Positions 61,881 through 64,000 of a DNA stretch of 64,000 nucleotides are shown piece by piece. This stretch comes from Sphingobium sp. YR768 (GTDB lineage: Bacteria; Pseudomonadota; Alphaproteobacteria; Sphingomonadales; Sphingomonadaceae), in NCBI RefSeq assembly GCF_900111125.1, contig NZ_FOGE01000001.1, forward strand, positions 186,001-250,000, written 5' to 3'. The number at the start of each line of letters is the position of its first letter. Position 1 is the stretch's first letter. The translations under genes were made by a program, and so were the position numbers. The notes below the pieces were generated by a model that was not told the DNA's origin, did no database searches, and saw only the letters and a list, made by a program, of their open reading frames with translations.

Positions 61881-62339
61881 TTATCGGCAATAGCCCTCCT
61901 GCCCCGGCACGACGATCAGGCAGTCCTGCTTGCCAGCCAGATATTTGAAGCCCGTCTCGTCGCCAGTGCCGGGGCGGATCGCCAGATCCTTCCCGTCGCG
62001 GACGAATCGGATGGTCGATCCTTCGGCCACGCCCGGATAATCCCCCTGCCGGTCGAGATTATCCTTGTTGGTCAACGCATAATGGCCCGGCTTCCCGTCC
62101 TGTGCGGGCTGGATATCCAGGAAAAGCCCTTCCGGCCCGGTCCATTTTCCGACCCAGTCGTCCGTCGGCAGGCGCGCGTCCGCGACGCCATTGACCGGCG
62201 CCGCGTCGGCATCATCGACATTCTCGATCGTCGGCGCTGCCGCCATATTATTGGCCGTCGCCTGATTGTCCGTGCCTCTGGCGCATCCGGCCAGCAGCAC
62301 AGGCAGAGCCAGCGGAATCAGAAGGGCGCGCATCATCAT
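61881..62339 (-). CDS. Predicted lipoprotein of unknown function
   Basis: 152 residues. MMMRALLIPLALPVLLAGC19 is a lipoprotein signal. The mature part begins Asn/Ala-rich, then DWVGKWTGPEGLFLDIQPAQ, GHYALTNKDNLDRQGDYPGV and GFKYLAGKQDCLIVVPGQEG form a small beta domain with two Cys near the end. AGGAG precedes the ATG. Family not recognised. Confidence 0.75.
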   Translation of the reverse strand: MMMRALLIPLALPVLLAGCARGTDNQATANNMAAAPTIENVDDADAAPVNGVADARLPTDDWVGKWTGPEGLFLDIQPAQDGKPGHYALTNKDNLDRQGDYPGVAEGSTIRFVRDGKDLAIRPGTGDETGFKYLAGKQDCLIVVPGQEGYCR

Positions 62340-62452
62340 AACATCTCCTGAAGGGACTATTTCTATCGAAACCCCTTTCCCGCCCGGTTCGATCCCTTGT
62401 CACCTGCCTGTCATAGGCTCAAAGGGTGGCGTAGGGCGCCGGGGGGTACAGA

Positions 62453-63091
62453 ATGACGCAGAAGCGGGAGAATAAAGTGGGCAGGACGCGCGAGCGGGCG
62501 CGCTTCGTGCGCGAGGCGGCGGATGTCCGGCGGCAGGCGCTGATCGAGGCGACGGCGCGATGCCTGGCCGAAAAGGGCGTTGGCGGCACATCGGTTCGTG
62601 CCATCTGCGCGCGCGCGGGCGTCTCGTCCGGCCTGCTGACCCATTATTTCGACGGTGTCGACGCACTGATCCTCGCCACTTATGCGGAGGTCGGTGCGAA
62701 AGTGTCGGCCGCGCTGGATGCGGCGATCGAGGCGGCCGGGGACGATCCGAAGGACCGGCTAAGCGCCTGCCTTCAGGCCAATTTCAAGGCGCCGATCCTG
62801 GACCCGGACCTGCTCGCCACCTGGATCGCCTTCTGGAGCCTGGTCAAGTCCGATGCGCAGATCGCCGCCGTCCATGCCGATGTCTATGGCGGATCGCGCG
62901 CGCAGATGGAAAGTCTGCTGCGCGCCGCTGCGCCGGCGATGAGCGAGGCGCAGGCGCGCATTGCGGCGATCAGCCTGACGGCGCTGGTCGATGGATTGTG
63001 GCTGGAACTCTGCCTCGACCGATCGGCCTTTTCGCCCGAAGAGGCGCAGGCGATGGTTGAGAAGGCAATGCGGCAGGCAATCGCCATATAA
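62453..63091 (+). CDS. TetR-family transcriptional regulator (BetI-like C-domain)
   Basis: 212 residues. TetR helix-turn-helix: [40 protein letters not shown]. The C-terminal helices ([60 protein letters not shown]) match the BetI-type domain. No choline genes are near. It may control ahpCF nearby or a distant target; not shown. Confidence 0.88.
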   Translation: MTQKRENKVGRTRERARFVREAADVRRQALIEATARCLAEKGVGGTSVRAICARAGVSSGLLTHYFDGVDALILATYAEVGAKVSAALDAAIEAAGDDPKDRLSACLQANFKAPILDPDLLATWIAFWSLVKSDAQIAAVHADVYGGSRAQMESLLRAAAPAMSEAQARIAAISLTALVDGLWLELCLDRSAFSPEEAQAMVEKAMRQAIAI

Positions 63092-63230
63092 GTCGATCCG
63101 GTCGATCAATAGGATCGGCTGTGATCGCTTTTCTCACTTAACCCATCCGAGAAAACCAATTTCCCCCGAATCGTCCGCATCCCTACATGGGTCAGGCAAC
63201 AGCAACCCCGTTAAAGGAACTGGACAGCCC

Positions 63231-63794
63231 ATGGCTCTTATCAACACCCCCCTGAAGCCCTTCAAGGCGACCGCGTACAAGGAAGGCAAGTTCGTCGACG
63301 TTACCGATGCCGACGTGAAGGGCAAGTGGGCCGTATTCTTCTTCTATCCCGCCGACTTCACCTTCGTCTGCCCGACCGAACTGGAAGATCTGGCCGACAT
63401 CTACCCGACCCTTCAGGGCATGGGCGTGGAAGTCTATTCGGTGTCGACCGACACCCATTTCTGCCACAAGGCCTGGCACGACACCTCGCCGGCGATCGGC
63501 AAGATCAACTATTTCATGCTGGGCGACCAGAACCACGACATTTCGAACCAGTTCGGCGTTCTGCGTGAAGGCGTTGGCCTGGCCGACCGTGGCACCTTCG
63601 TGCTCGATCCCGAAGGCGTGATCCAGCTGGTTGAAATCACCCCCGAGGGCGTGGGTCGCAACGCGGCCGAACTGCTGCGCAAGATCAAGGCGCTCCAGTA
63701 CTGGACCAGCCATCCGGGCGAAGTCTGCCCCGCCAAGTGGGAAGAAGGCGAAGCCACCCTGGCGCCTTCGCTCGACCTGGTCGGCAAGATCTAA
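63231..63794 (+). CDS. ahpC: Alkyl hydroperoxide reductase subunit C (2-Cys peroxiredoxin)
   Basis: 187 residues. Peroxidatic C47 in [20 protein letters not shown], Arg/Thr support around [20 protein letters not shown], and resolving Cys near 165 in [10 protein letters not shown]. Typical AhpC of the AhpF-dependent type. It is followed by a terminator-like hairpin and then ahpF. The upstream 140 bases may hold an oxidative-stress promoter, but no OxyR box was confidently seen. Confidence 0.97.
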   Translation: MALINTPLKPFKATAYKEGKFVDVTDADVKGKWAVFFFYPADFTFVCPTELEDLADIYPTLQGMGVEVYSVSTDTHFCHKAWHDTSPAIGKINYFMLGDQNHDISNQFGVLREGVGLADRGTFVLDPEGVIQLVEITPEGVGRNAAELLRKIKALQYWTSHPGEVCPAKWEEGEATLAPSLDLVGKI

Positions 63795-63811
63795 ATAAAG
63801 TCCTGAGAAGG

Positions 63812-63859
63812 CCCCTGCCGGACCGGGTCGAGAATACTCCCCGGCCCGGCGGGGTTTTT
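63812..63859 (+). terminator. Hairpin between ahpC and ahpF
   Basis: CCCCTGCCGGACCGGG and CCCGGCCCGGCGGGG pair with mismatches, followed by TTTTTATA. It could end most ahpC transcripts while letting some read into ahpF, giving more C than F. Confidence 0.75.
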
Positions 63860-63970
63860 ATACCGAAATTCATCGCTATCTTTGACGCCGGGCCTTCGGG
63901 TCGCACCATCCCGGCGACTAGATAGTCGCGTGCCCCGCTGCGGCGCGCCAACCCCATGGAGAAGCACAAG

Positions 63971-64000
63971 ATGTTGGACGCAAATCTCAAGGGCCAGTTG
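63971..64000 (+). CDS. ahpF: Alkyl hydroperoxide reductase subunit F, start only
   Basis: The last ten codons of the window read MLDANLKGQL, the usual start of AhpF (NADH-dependent flavoprotein that reduces AhpC). Its context after ahpC supports the call; the rest is outside the window. Confidence 0.8.
   Translation, partial: MLDANLKGQL

Noticed and set aside
63092..63230. OxyR site before ahpC
   Set aside because: ATAGGATCGGCTGTGAT has only a weak match to the ATAG-N7-CTAT pattern; not enough to call.

Overview
The window is a GC-rich chromosomal segment of an alphaproteobacterium. It most resembles Sphingomonadaceae, probably Sphingobium or a close relative. That placement is inferred from protein recognition and gene order: a 7Fe ferredoxin followed by CarD, a CcrM-type GANTC methyltransferase, a TorF-type porin, a large TonB-dependent receptor, a PafA/SPAP-type alkaline phosphatase and many short inverted-repeat elements. 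No integrase, transposase, rRNA or CRISPR array is visible. The one RNA gene found is tRNA-Arg(CCT).

Layout. 0-4.5 kb: end of an S4-domain gene, a ParDE-type toxin-antitoxin pair, fdxA, carD, a Tat-signal aminotransferase, a small membrane protein and a short asparaginase. 4.5-14 kb: a long minus-strand run (dsbD-like, tlyA, RND adaptor and pump, tspO, ubiK, ybjN, proC). 14-25.7 kb: SPAP-like phosphatase, serine acetyltransferase, an EnvZ/OmpR-like pair, TorF porin, a carbonic anhydrase/SulP operon, an atypical response regulator coupled to an exported protein, a DEDDh exonuclease and CorA. 26-31.5 kb: TonB-dependent receptor, ParD-like gene with methionine aminopeptidase, tRNA-Arg and four very small genes. 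31.5-36.6 kb: DUF1178, Nit-like hydrolase, glutaredoxin and comF, a methyltransferase, then an AT-richer islet holding a TA operon with a nonsense-mutated antitoxin and a lone HsdR-N nuclease. 36.8-45.7 kb: second SulP, phosphoesterase, lipid kinase, rplM-rpsI, ctaA and a hybrid kinase. 45.7-52.7 kb: divergent sugar-acid operons for D-galactose and/or L-arabinose oxidation with a FadR-type regulator. 52.7-64 kb: Asp/Glu racemase family protein, a reduced transhydrogenase-like membrane pair next to an aa3-oxidase subunit IV gene, a sigma-54 activator, lipoproteins, GNAT, folP, ccrM, ArsR and TetR regulators, and ahpC followed by the start of ahpF.

Genes that appear to work together: carbonic anhydrase with SulP (bicarbonate or another anion); sugar 1-dehydrogenase, IlvD-type dehydratase, 2-keto-3-deoxy sugar-acid kinase and aldolase, and an aldehyde dehydrogenase in one catabolic cluster; AhpC with AhpF for peroxide removal; the RND adaptor with its pump.

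Most worth a second look: (1) a PntAB/PntB-like membrane pair that has lost the NADP-binding domain and the key membrane His and Asn, with no PntAA gene alongside; (2) seven GANTC sites within 153 bp upstream of the GANTC methyltransferase gene; (3) a 77-bp repeat in three copies, each at or just after a stop codon and in the same orientation relative to that gene; (4) a TA operon whose antitoxin carries an in-frame amber codon while the toxin frame is intact; (5) a response regulator lacking its Mg-binding aspartates, translationally coupled to an exported protein.
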